Source of the DNA: AC-32 sp036265535
GTDB taxonomy: Bacteria; Actinomycetota; Thermoleophilia; Gaiellales; Gaiellaceae
Reading direction: 5' to 3'
DNA: 15,461 bases
NCBI GenBank assembly: GCA_036265535.1
Contig: DATAOV010000044.1
Span: 1-15,461, forward strand
Under the pieces are notes generated by a model, which searched no databases, was not told the origin of the DNA, and saw nothing but the letters and a program-made list of their open reading frames with translations. The first letter of the stretch is position 1; every line of letters starts with the position of its first letter. This document shows positions 1 through 6,564 of this stretch, one piece after another. The translations under genes and the position numbers were made by a program.

Positions 1-758
1 GACATGAACGCGGTCACCGGCGTGGGGGCGCCCTCGTAGACGTCCGGCGTCCACATGTGGAACGGCGCCGCCGAGGCCTTGAAGCCGAGCCCGCCGATCA
101 GGAGCGCGAGCCCGGCGACGAGCAGGGCGTCGCCGGATAGGGCCTGCGCCTGCACGACGCGGGCGATCTCGCCGAACTCGAGCTGACCGGTCGCGCCGTA
201 CACCAGCGCGGAGCCGAACAGGAGCATCGCCGAGCCGAAGCCGCCGATGATCAGGTACTTGAGCCCGGCCTCGAGCGAGCCGGCGAGGTCGCGGTCGATC
301 GCGCAGAGGATGTAGAGGCTGATCGAGAACCACTCGAGCCCGAGGAAGAGGGTCAGGAGCGTGCTCGCGCTCGCGAGGAAGACCATCCCGGCGCCGGCCC
401 AGGCGAGGAGCGCGTAGTACTCGGCGATGTGGTCGTCGGCCATCGGCTCGGAGTACGAGGTTCCGATGGCGAGGAGACCCGCCCCGGCGATGATGATCGC
501 GGTCAGCGCGCCCAGGCGGTCGCGCTGGATCACGTCCGCGATCACGCCGTGCCCGTCGGCGCTATGCGCGAACAGGAGCGCGGCGGCGACGATCGCGCCG
601 GCGAACCCGAGCGCGCAGACGACCGCCGTGGTCGGCCGCTTCCAGCTCCTCGGCCAGAGGACGGCGAGAATCAGGTTGAGCGCACCCGCGGTCAGGAGCG
701 CGAGCGTGGGCGCCAGCGCGAACCAGTCGATCGCCGGGGTGTCGAGCGCGAGGATCAC
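1..758 (-). CDS. nuoN: NADH-quinone oxidoreductase subunit N (partial, 3' end beyond window)
   Basis: Antiporter-like membrane subunit of complex I, one of three that are thought to move protons during NADH oxidation. The reading frame starts at GTG (758-756), which overlaps the nuoM TGA as GTGA. It gives 252 complete codons before the left edge, about half of the family's usual length of roughly 480-500. Visible hallmarks are the TM5 glutamate (E142, in LFLGLEWFS), the TM7 lysine (K227, in GLGFKASAAPFHMWTPD), and the adjoining DVYEGAPTPVTAF signature. The N-terminal part is a series of hydrophobic helices. It is the last gene of the nuo cluster and is probably translationally coupled to nuoM. 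The identity is secure; only the C-terminal half is unseen. Confidence 0.96.
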   Translation of the reverse strand, partial: MILALDTPAIDWFALAPTLALLTAGALNLILAVLWPRSWKRPTTAVVCALGFAGAIVAAALLFAHSADGHGVIADVIQRDRLGALTAIIIAGAGLLAIGTSYSEPMADDHIAEYYALLAWAGAGMVFLASASTLLTLFLGLEWFSISLYILCAIDRDLAGSLEAGLKYLIIGGFGSAMLLFGSALVYGATGQLEFGEIARVVQAQALSGDALLVAGLALLIGGLGFKASAAPFHMWTPDVYEGAPTPVTAFM

Positions 759-2206
759 TTGGAGACCCGGCCCACGACATTCGAAGCGCTGCCGACGAAG
801 GAGCGCTCCGTGATCGCCGCTGGCCACGCCGAGAGCACCAGAAGGATCGCCACCAGCGGCACGACGACGCCGAGCTCGGCCGGGCGCAGGTCGAGCGCTC
901 CCTCAGGGACCGCCGAGCCGACCCGGTCGTGCAGGACCGCCGAGATCAGCCGCAGGATGTACATGGCCGCGAGGATGATCGAGACCGCGCCGACGACCGC
1001 CCAGCCCCACCCGGTCTGGAAGACGCCGGCGAGGATCTCGAACTCACCGGCGAAGGCCGCCGAGCCGGGCACCGCCAGTGCGATCACTCCGGCTGTCAGC
1101 AACACCGTCGCGAGCGCCGGCCTTCCCCGCGCCATCCCGCCGAGCAGGGCGAGCTCACCGGTCGCGGTCCTGCGCTCGATCCCGCCGGCGAGCAGGAAGA
1201 GCGTGGCGGAGATCAGGCCGTGGTTGACCATTTGCAACACCGCCCCGGTCAGCCCGAGGCCGTTGACCGCGAACAGGCCGAGGGTGATCAGGCCCATCTG
1301 CGCGAGGCTCGAGTACGCGATCACACCGCGGACGTCCGGCGCGCGGAAGGCGAGCAGCGAGCCGTAGACGAGGCCGCAGGCTGCGAGCACGAGGATCGGC
1401 GTTCGGAAGTCGGACACCGGCCCCGGGAACTTCGCGATCGCGATCCGCAGGAAGCCATAGGCCGCGGCCTTCGAGACCACGCCCGAGAGCACCCCCGCGA
1501 CCTCCGGCGACGACTCGCGGTACGCCGCTGGAAGCCACGCGTGCAGCGGGAAGAGCGGCGCCTTGACCGCGAACGCCGCGACGAAGCCCAGGAGGATCCA
1601 GTCGCTGTCGCTCGTCCCCGAGGTGACGAGGTCGAAGGTGCCCTGCGAGAGCCCGAGCACGATGATCGAGGCCAGCATCAGCAGCGACCCGGCCATCGTG
1701 TAGATGACGAACACGAGCGTCGCACGCAGCCGTCCCGCGCCGCCCCAGACGCCAACGAGCACGTAGAGCGGGACGAGCATCGCCTCCCAGAAGACGTAGA
1801 ACAGGAGCAGGTCCTGCGCGACGAAGACGCCGACGATCGCGCCGGTCAGGAGGAGCATCAGCCCGTAGTAGGCGCGTGGCCGCTCGCGTCCGGCCCAGAA
1901 CGCGTAGCCGATCGCGGCGGCCAGGACGACCGTCGTCAGGCCCACGAGCCAGATCGAGAAGCCGTAGAAGCCAACGTGGTACGAGACGTGCAGGTCGCTG
2001 AACCAGCTCGTGCGCTGGTCGAGCTGGAGTCCCGGTTGCGAGAAGTCGAACTGCGCGACGGAGTCGATCCAGAGCCCGACCTCCACGAGCGCGAACAGCA
2101 GCGCGGTCGAGCCGACGGCGAAGGGGCGCAACGGCAGCAGCCAGAGAACGAGCGCACCCGCGACCGGGAACAGGATCAGCGCGGTTGTGAGCCAGCCGCT
2201 GCTCAT
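755..2206 (-). CDS. nuoM: NADH-quinone oxidoreductase subunit M
   Basis: Antiporter-like proton-translocating subunit in the complex I membrane arm, 483 aa, close to the family's usual length of about 500. ATG (2206-2204) overlaps the nuoL stop as ATGA; the open frame continues upstream only as a shadow inside nuoL. The key charges are all present: E141 in TM5 (FYVFWEAMLVPLYVLVG), K215 in TM7 (FAVKAPLFPLHAWLP), K246 in TM8 (GVVSKAAAYGFLR) and E388 in the late helix (AFAGEFEILAG). The protein is hydrophobic throughout, with more than a dozen predicted helices. In its channel residues it is conventional, in contrast with the neighbouring NuoL. It overlaps nuoN at its 3' end (GTGA). Confidence 0.97.
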   Translation of the reverse strand: MSSGWLTTALILFPVAGALVLWLLPLRPFAVGSTALLFALVEVGLWIDSVAQFDFSQPGLQLDQRTSWFSDLHVSYHVGFYGFSIWLVGLTTVVLAAAIGYAFWAGRERPRAYYGLMLLLTGAIVGVFVAQDLLLFYVFWEAMLVPLYVLVGVWGGAGRLRATLVFVIYTMAGSLLMLASIIVLGLSQGTFDLVTSGTSDSDWILLGFVAAFAVKAPLFPLHAWLPAAYRESSPEVAGVLSGVVSKAAAYGFLRIAIAKFPGPVSDFRTPILVLAACGLVYGSLLAFRAPDVRGVIAYSSLAQMGLITLGLFAVNGLGLTGAVLQMVNHGLISATLFLLAGGIERRTATGELALLGGMARGRPALATVLLTAGVIALAVPGSAAFAGEFEILAGVFQTGWGWAVVGAVSIILAAMYILRLISAVLHDRVGSAVPEGALDLRPAELGVVVPLVAILLVLSAWPAAITERSFVGSASNVVGRVSK

Positions 2207-4146
2207 CGCACGGCCACGAAGACGACGGTGACGATCGCCAGGCTCGCGGCGATCGAGAGCGCGTAGGTGCGGACGAGGCCGGTCTGGAGGCGGCCCGTCC
2301 CTTGCCCGGCTTCCCTGAACGCCCGCACGAGCTCGCGGATCGAGCCGAACACGAGCGGCTGCTCGACCAGGCGGTAGAGGCCGGTCGCCAGCAGCACCGA
2401 GGGCCGGTAGAAGAGCAGGTCGTAGAGCTCGTCGAAGTAGAACTTGTGCTCGAGCAGCGTCTGTACGTGCGCAAGCCGCGGCACCCGGACGGTGCGCTCG
2501 GCGTAGATCAGCCAGGCGATCCAGATTCCGACCAGGCCGAGACCGACCGCGAGCACCGACGAGACGAGCTCCTGCGTTCCGGTGGCCTCGACGAGCGGCT
2601 CGGCCACGGGGTCGAGCCAGTTCGAGACCGGGGTCCAGACGTCCGCGAACTGGATCCAACCCCCGATCGTGGCGAGCACGGTCAGGATGCCGACCGTCCA
2701 GATCATCGAGGCCGGTCCCTCGCCCGAGTGCATGTGCGCCTCGTGACCGTTGTGCGAAGCATGTCCCTCGCGCGCATGGGCATGTGAGCCGATCATCAGG
2801 TGCTCGCGCACGAAGGCCGAGGGCTCGCCCCAGAAGACGATGAAGAACAGGCGCGCGGAGTAGAGCCCGGTCAGGAAGGCCCCCGTCATCCCGGCCGCCC
2901 AGAGCAGCTGGCCGTACCACCCCTGAGAGAGCGCGGCGGCAAGGATCGAGTCCTTCGAGAAGAAGCCCGAGAAGGGCGGGATTCCGGTCAGCGAGAGGGT
3001 TCCGACGATGAAGGCGACGAAGGTGAAGGGCATCAGCCGCCGCAGCCCGCCCATCTTGCGGATGTCCTGCTCGCCTGCGAGCGCGTGGATGACGAGGCCG
3101 GCCGCCATGAAGAGGAGCGCCTTGAAGAAGGCGTGCGTCATCAGGTGGAACATCCCGTCGGCGTAGGCGCCGAGCCCGACAGCCAGGAACATGTAGCCGA
3201 TCTGGGACATCGTCGAGTAGGCGATCACGCGCTTGATGTCGGTCTGCACGAGCGCGATCAACCCGGCCATGACGAGCGTGATCGCCCCGAGGCCTCCGGC
3301 AAGCTCGAGCACCTTCGGCGCCGCTTCGAAGAGCGGGCTCGTACGCACGATCAGGTAAACGCCGGCGGTGACCATCGTCGCCGCGTGGATGAGGGCGCTG
3401 ACCGGCGTCGGGCCCTCCATCGCGTCCGGAAGCCACGTCTGGAGTGGCAGCTGGGCGGACTTGGCGATCGCGCCGCCGAGCAGGCCGAGTGCGACCAGGT
3501 TCGCGGCCCAGACTCCGAGCGAGTCGGCGTTCGCGAACACGATCTCGAAGTTCAGCGACCCCGTGCGCTGAATCAGGATGAAGAGCGCGAGCGCCATCGT
3601 CGCGTCGCCGATCGCGTTCATCACGAAGGCCTTCTTGGCCGCTGCGACCGCGCTCGGCCGGTCGTGCCAGAAGCCGATCAGCAGGTAGGAGGAGAGGCCG
3701 ACCAGGCCCCACCCGACGAGCAGCATGAGCAGGTTGCCGCCCTGGACGAGCAGCAGCATCGAGAAGACGAACAGCGCCATGTAGGCGAAGTAGCGCCGCT
3801 CCTCGTCGTCGCCGTCCATGTACCCGATCGAGTAGGCGACGATCAGCATTCCGACGCCCGAGACGACGAGCATCATGAAGACCGAGAGCGGGTCGACCAG
3901 GATGCGCAGTCCGAAGTCGAGCTGTCCGGCCGTGAGCCAGCTCCAGAGCGTGGAGGGGTGCGATCGGTCGTGCGGCGAGTCGCCGAGCAGGACCGCGAAG
4001 GTGACGACGGCCGCGACGAAGGAGACCGCGACCGAGCCGGTCGCGAGGTAGCCCGCGGCGCGCCTCGTGATCCGGTTGCCCGCGAGCGTGATCGCGAGCG
4101 CCGCTCCCAGGGGCACGAGCAGGCAGGTCCAGGCGGCGGCGATCAC
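2203..4146 (-). CDS. nuoL: NADH-quinone oxidoreductase subunit L
   Basis: Distal antiporter-like subunit of complex I, 647 aa, within or slightly above the usual 610-650. GTG start at 4146, preceded by AGGAA (4161-4157) with a 10-nt spacer and 13 nt after the nuoK stop. Signatures include KSAQLPLQTWLPDAMEGPTP, QTDIKRVIAYSTMSQIGYMF and HAFFKALLF. The lysines K229, K342 and K399 fall at the same residue numbers as the functional lysines of E. coli NuoL, and D181 is kept. Two oddities stand out. The near-invariant TM5 glutamate (E144 in E. coli, in GWEGVGL) is Gly147 here (GWGLVGLSSYLLIGF). A loop at residues 455-473 carries seven histidines. The C-terminal part (about 490-647) should form the long lateral helix and last TM helix. 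Identity is secure. Confidence 0.97.
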   Translation of the reverse strand: MIAAAWTCLLVPLGAALAITLAGNRITRRAAGYLATGSVAVSFVAAVVTFAVLLGDSPHDRSHPSTLWSWLTAGQLDFGLRILVDPLSVFMMLVVSGVGMLIVAYSIGYMDGDDEERRYFAYMALFVFSMLLLVQGGNLLMLLVGWGLVGLSSYLLIGFWHDRPSAVAAAKKAFVMNAIGDATMALALFILIQRTGSLNFEIVFANADSLGVWAANLVALGLLGGAIAKSAQLPLQTWLPDAMEGPTPVSALIHAATMVTAGVYLIVRTSPLFEAAPKVLELAGGLGAITLVMAGLIALVQTDIKRVIAYSTMSQIGYMFLAVGLGAYADGMFHLMTHAFFKALLFMAAGLVIHALAGEQDIRKMGGLRRLMPFTFVAFIVGTLSLTGIPPFSGFFSKDSILAAALSQGWYGQLLWAAGMTGAFLTGLYSARLFFIVFWGEPSAFVREHLMIGSHAHAREGHASHNGHEAHMHSGEGPASMIWTVGILTVLATIGGWIQFADVWTPVSNWLDPVAEPLVEATGTQELVSSVLAVGLGLVGIWIAWLIYAERTVRVPRLAHVQTLLEHKFYFDELYDLLFYRPSVLLATGLYRLVEQPLVFGSIRELVRAFREAGQGTGRLQTGLVRTYALSIAASLAIVTVVFVAVR

Positions 4147-4156
4147 GCGGTTGCCA

Positions 4157-4161
4157 TTCCT
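4157..4161 (-). promoter_or_regulatory. Ribosome binding site of nuoL
   Basis: AGGAA lies 10 nt before the nuoL GTG and overlaps the nuoK TAG stop. It supports the GTG at 4146 over other starts. This is one of the few junctions in the operon without a stop/start overlap. Confidence 0.55.
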
Positions 4162-4468
4162 AGCCGCGGAGCGTGGAGAGCTTGTCCACGTCGAGGTCGA
4201 GGTGCTTGCGCGCGATCGCCACGATCAGGCCGAGCCCGACCACGACCTCCGAGGCCGCGACGGCCATCACGGTCAGCGCGAAGATCTGGCCGTCGCCCTG
4301 CGCGTAGTGGCGCGAGAAGGCGATCAGGGCGAGGTTCGCTCCGTTGAGCATGATCTCGAGCGAGAGCAGCACGATCAACGGGCTGCGCCGCATCAGCACG
4401 CCCAGCGCGCCCGTGCAGAAGAGGAAGCCGGCCACCGCCAGATACCAAACGATGTCGGGACCCCTCAC
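4160..4468 (-). CDS. nuoK: NADH-quinone oxidoreductase subunit K
   Basis: Small three-helix membrane subunit of complex I (102 aa, usual about 100) that helps link quinone chemistry to the proton path. GTG start at 4468 overlaps the nuoJ TGA as GTGA. The two buried glutamates typical of NuoK are visible: E38 in TM2 (LLSLEIMLNGANLALIAF) and E74 in TM3 (TVMAVAASEVVVGLGL). Three hydrophobic segments are seen at about 7-27, 29-50 and 62-86, followed by a short polar tail. MrpC/MnhC antiporter subunits are homologous, but the complete nuo gene order rules that reading out. Confidence 0.96.
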   Translation of the reverse strand: MRGPDIVWYLAVAGFLFCTGALGVLMRRSPLIVLLSLEIMLNGANLALIAFSRHYAQGDGQIFALTVMAVAASEVVVGLGLIVAIARKHLDLDVDKLSTLRG

Positions 4469-5007
4469 CGCTCGGGCTCCCGTGAGTGGCTGCCGAGGAT
4501 GACGCCGCCGACCGCGGCGACGAGCAGGACGATCGAGGTGATCTCGAACGCGAGCAGCTGGTCAGTGAGGAAGAGGCGGCCGATGTCGTAGGGGCTCCCG
4601 AAGGTGCCGCTGATCCGCGGCGCGTCCGAGAGGCGACCGCTCGTCTTCAGCCCGATCACGACGATCACCTCGACGAAGAGCGCCGCCGAGGCGGCCACCG
4701 CTCCGACGGCTTGCCAGCTGGGCCCGCCCGCCCAGGGCGCGTCGGCGCGGTCGCCGAGGTAGCCGATCACGAACAGGAACATCACCATCACCGCGCCGGC
4801 GTAGACGAGCACCTGCGCGGCGGCGACGAACTCGGCCGAGAGCAGCAGGTAGAGCACGGCCAACGAGGCGAGGTTCCCGATCAGGGCGAGCGCCGAGTAG
4901 AACGGGTTCGAGAACGAGACGACCGCGATTCCGGAGCCGATGCAGGCGAAGGCCGCGCCGACCCAGACCGCCCAGACCACGACGTTCGCGACCGACGCGA
5001 CGATCAC
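4465..5007 (-). CDS. nuoJ: NADH-quinone oxidoreductase subunit J
   Basis: Membrane subunit of complex I, 180 aa. GTG start (5007-5005) overlaps the nuoI TGA as GTGA; the frame extends further upstream only as a shadow through nuoI. The NuoJ signature EFVAAAQVLVYAGAVMVMFL is present; it covers TM3, the helix that in solved complexes contains a pi-bulge and takes part in coupling. Five hydrophobic segments are visible, the last being IVLLVAAVGGVIL near the C-terminus, with a polar stretch (about residues 107-145) before it. The length fits the shorter NuoJ proteins. It is overlapped by nuoK downstream. Confidence 0.95.
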   Translation of the reverse strand: MIVASVANVVVWAVWVGAAFACIGSGIAVVSFSNPFYSALALIGNLASLAVLYLLLSAEFVAAAQVLVYAGAVMVMFLFVIGYLGDRADAPWAGGPSWQAVGAVAASAALFVEVIVVIGLKTSGRLSDAPRISGTFGSPYDIGRLFLTDQLLAFEITSIVLLVAAVGGVILGSHSREPER

Positions 5008-5501
5008 GAGTGCTCCTTGTAGTACGGGATCGGCGTGTCGTAGAGGTCGCGGTCGGCCACCGGCACCTTCTTGATCGGCTCGGCGAGCAGCATGTCCTTG
5101 GTGTAGATGAGGTCGTCGCGCGAGTACTCGGAGATCTCGAACTCGTTGCCGAGCGTGATCGCGTCGAACGGACAGGCGAGCTCGCAGTAGCCGCAGAAGA
5201 TGCAGCGGCTCATGTTGATCTCGTAGATGCGCGCGTAGCGCTCGCCCGGCGAGACGCGGTTGTCGGCCGTGTTCTCGGCCGCGACCACCCGGATGCAGTC
5301 CGCCGGGCACGCGGCCGCGCAGAGCGAGCAGCCGACGCACTTCTCGAGCCCGTTCTGGTGCCGGTGGAGCCGGTGGCGCCCACGGAAGCGCGGGTAGACG
5401 GGCCGCTTGTACTCCGGGTACTGCTGCGTAATCGGCTTGCGGAAGATCTGCCTGAACGTGACCGCAAATCCACGAAGACTCTCGATCGGCTGTGGGCTCA
5501 C
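5004..5501 (-). CDS. nuoI: NADH-quinone oxidoreductase subunit I
   Basis: Ferredoxin-like subunit of the complex I peripheral arm holding two [4Fe-4S] clusters (N6a, N6b) that pass electrons towards NuoB. With the GTG at 5501 it is 165 aa, within the normal range. The cluster motifs are C55-x2-C58-x2-C61-x3-C65 (CVGCSLCAAAC) and C100-x2-C103-x2-C106-x3-C110 (CIFCGYCELAC). The start was chosen because AGGGGA lies 6 nt upstream. The longer open frame to 5615 would run through a perfect hairpin and into nuoH, adding a cysteine-containing stretch foreign to the family. Unusually for this operon, 76 bp separate it from nuoH. It overlaps nuoJ (GTGA). Confidence 0.96.
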   Translation of the reverse strand: MSPQPIESLRGFAVTFRQIFRKPITQQYPEYKRPVYPRFRGRHRLHRHQNGLEKCVGCSLCAAACPADCIRVVAAENTADNRVSPGERYARIYEINMSRCIFCGYCELACPFDAITLGNEFEISEYSRDDLIYTKDMLLAEPIKKVPVADRDLYDTPIPYYKEHS

Positions 5502-5507
5502 GAGCGT

Positions 5508-5513
5508 TCCCCT
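5508..5513 (-). promoter_or_regulatory. Ribosome binding site of nuoI
   Basis: AGGGGA, inside a purine-rich GGGAGAGGGGAA run, lies 6 nt before the nuoI GTG. It decides that start against the upstream ATG at 5615. nuoI therefore appears to have its own initiation signal rather than relying on coupling to nuoH. Confidence 0.6.
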
Positions 5514-5544
5514 CTCCCGAGCGAAGCGAAGGGACAAGCCCGCT

Positions 5545-5573
5545 CCGCAGAAAATGCACAGCATTTTCTGCGG
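5545..5573. repeat. Perfect 13-bp inverted repeat (hairpin) in the nuoH-nuoI spacer
   Basis: The arms CCGCAGAAAATGC (5545-5557) and GCATTTTCTGCGG (5561-5573) are exact reverse complements separated by 3 nt. The hairpin begins 4 nt after the nuoH stop codon in the direction of transcription. It is followed by AGCGGGC rather than a T run, so it is not a standard intrinsic terminator. Its A/T-containing core (AAAATG/CATTTT) stands out in very GC-rich DNA. An mRNA processing or stability element, or a short REP-like repeat, is possible; neither can be shown here. Confidence 0.85.
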
Positions 5574-5577
5574 TCCA

Positions 5578-6564
5578 TCAGAACGCCACCACGCAGGCTG
5601 CGGTGATGAGCGCATTGATCGTCGCCACCGGCAGCAGGATCTTCCAGCCGAAGCGCATCAGCTGGTCGTAGCGCAGGCGCGGCAGCGTCGCGCGGATCCA
5701 CATGAAGACGAAGATGACGATCAGCAGCTTGAGCAGGAACCAGAGCGGGCCGAGCGGCGCCCAGGGCCCGTACCAGCCGGCGAAGAAGAGGGTCACAGAG
5801 AGCGCCGAGAGCGTGATCATGTTCACGTATTCGGCCATCTGGAAGAGCCCGAAGCGCATGCCGCTGTACTCCGTGTGGTAGCCGGCGACGAGCTCGGTGT
5901 CGGCCTCGGGGAGGTCGAACGGCGGTCGGTTCGTCTCCGCGATCCCGCCGATGAAGAAGACGAGGAAGCCGACGAACTGCGGCGCGATGAACCAGATCGT
6001 GGCGTGCTGCTTGTTGACGATGTCGACGAGCGAGAGCGAGTGGCTCATGAGCACGACCCCGAGCACGGCGAACGTGAGCGAGACCTCGTACGAGACCATC
6101 TGTGCGCACGTCCGCATCGAGCCGAGCAGCGCGTACTTGGAGTGCGAGGCCCAGCCGCCGACGATGAAGCCGTAGATTCCGAGCGAGCTGAGCGCGAAGA
6201 TCAAGATCAGCGAGATGGGGACGTTGACGATCGCGCCGCTCACGTCCCAGTTCCAGATGTGCCACCCCGGGCCGAAGGGGATCACGCTGAAGGCCGCGAG
6301 CGCGGTGAACGCCGAGAGCACCGGAGCCGAGATGTAGAGGACGTCGACCGCCGTCGCTGGGAAGAAGCTCTCCTTGCGGATCAGCTTGACGAGGTCGGCG
6401 ATCGGCTGCAGGAGGCCGAACGGGCCCGCGCGGTTGGGACCGTAGCGGAGCTGCATGCGCCCGAGCACCTTGCGCTCCACCCAGGTCATGTAGGCGAACA
6501 TCAGCAGCAGCAGGTTGATGATCAGGAACGCCTTGATCGCCGAGATCCACCAGGGCTCGCTCAT
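5578..6564 (-). CDS. nuoH: NADH-quinone oxidoreductase subunit H
   Basis: Membrane subunit of complex I that forms much of the quinone chamber at the junction with the peripheral arm; 328 aa, a normal length. ATG (6564-6562) overlaps the nuoG stop as ATGA. The conserved loops are clear: NRAGPFGLLQPIADLVKLI with KESFFP after TM1, and ETNRPPFDLPEADTELVAGY followed by HTEYSGMRFGLFQMAEY, which line the quinone site. About eight hydrophobic helices are visible. The C-terminal LPRLRYDQLMRFGWKILLP motif is also typical. After its stop come a hairpin and 76 bp before nuoI. Confidence 0.97.
   Translation of the reverse strand: MSEPWWISAIKAFLIINLLLLMFAYMTWVERKVLGRMQLRYGPNRAGPFGLLQPIADLVKLIRKESFFPATAVDVLYISAPVLSAFTALAAFSVIPFGPGWHIWNWDVSGAIVNVPISLILIFALSSLGIYGFIVGGWASHSKYALLGSMRTCAQMVSYEVSLTFAVLGVVLMSHSLSLVDIVNKQHATIWFIAPQFVGFLVFFIGGIAETNRPPFDLPEADTELVAGYHTEYSGMRFGLFQMAEYVNMITLSALSVTLFFAGWYGPWAPLGPLWFLLKLLIVIFVFMWIRATLPRLRYDQLMRFGWKILLPVATINALITAACVVAF

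Noticed and set aside
755..3712. A single 985-residue protein extending nuoM upstream through nuoL
   Set aside because: The first 500 residues are an out-of-frame reading of nuoL; homology to NuoM begins exactly at the ATGA overlap at 2206.
429..4347. Long plus-strand open frames opposite nuoM and nuoL (429-1367, 929-2266, 2800-4347)
   Set aside because: Translations are rich in Arg, Glu, Asp and Gly with no family motifs. They are the usual antisense shadows of GC-rich genes and oppose unmistakable nuo coding.
2203..5007. Mrp-type Na+/H+ antiporter genes instead of nuoJ-K-L
   Set aside because: Homologous subunits exist, but the full nuoA-N order and the Fe-S subunits alongside make complex I certain.
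5545..5573. Intrinsic terminator between nuoH and nuoI
   Set aside because: The stem is strong but is followed by AGCGGGC, not a T run, and essential subunits of the same complex follow on the same strand.
5502..5615. ATG start for nuoI at 5615
   Set aside because: The extension overlaps nuoH and translates the hairpin; GTG 5501 has a good ribosome site and gives a normal family length.
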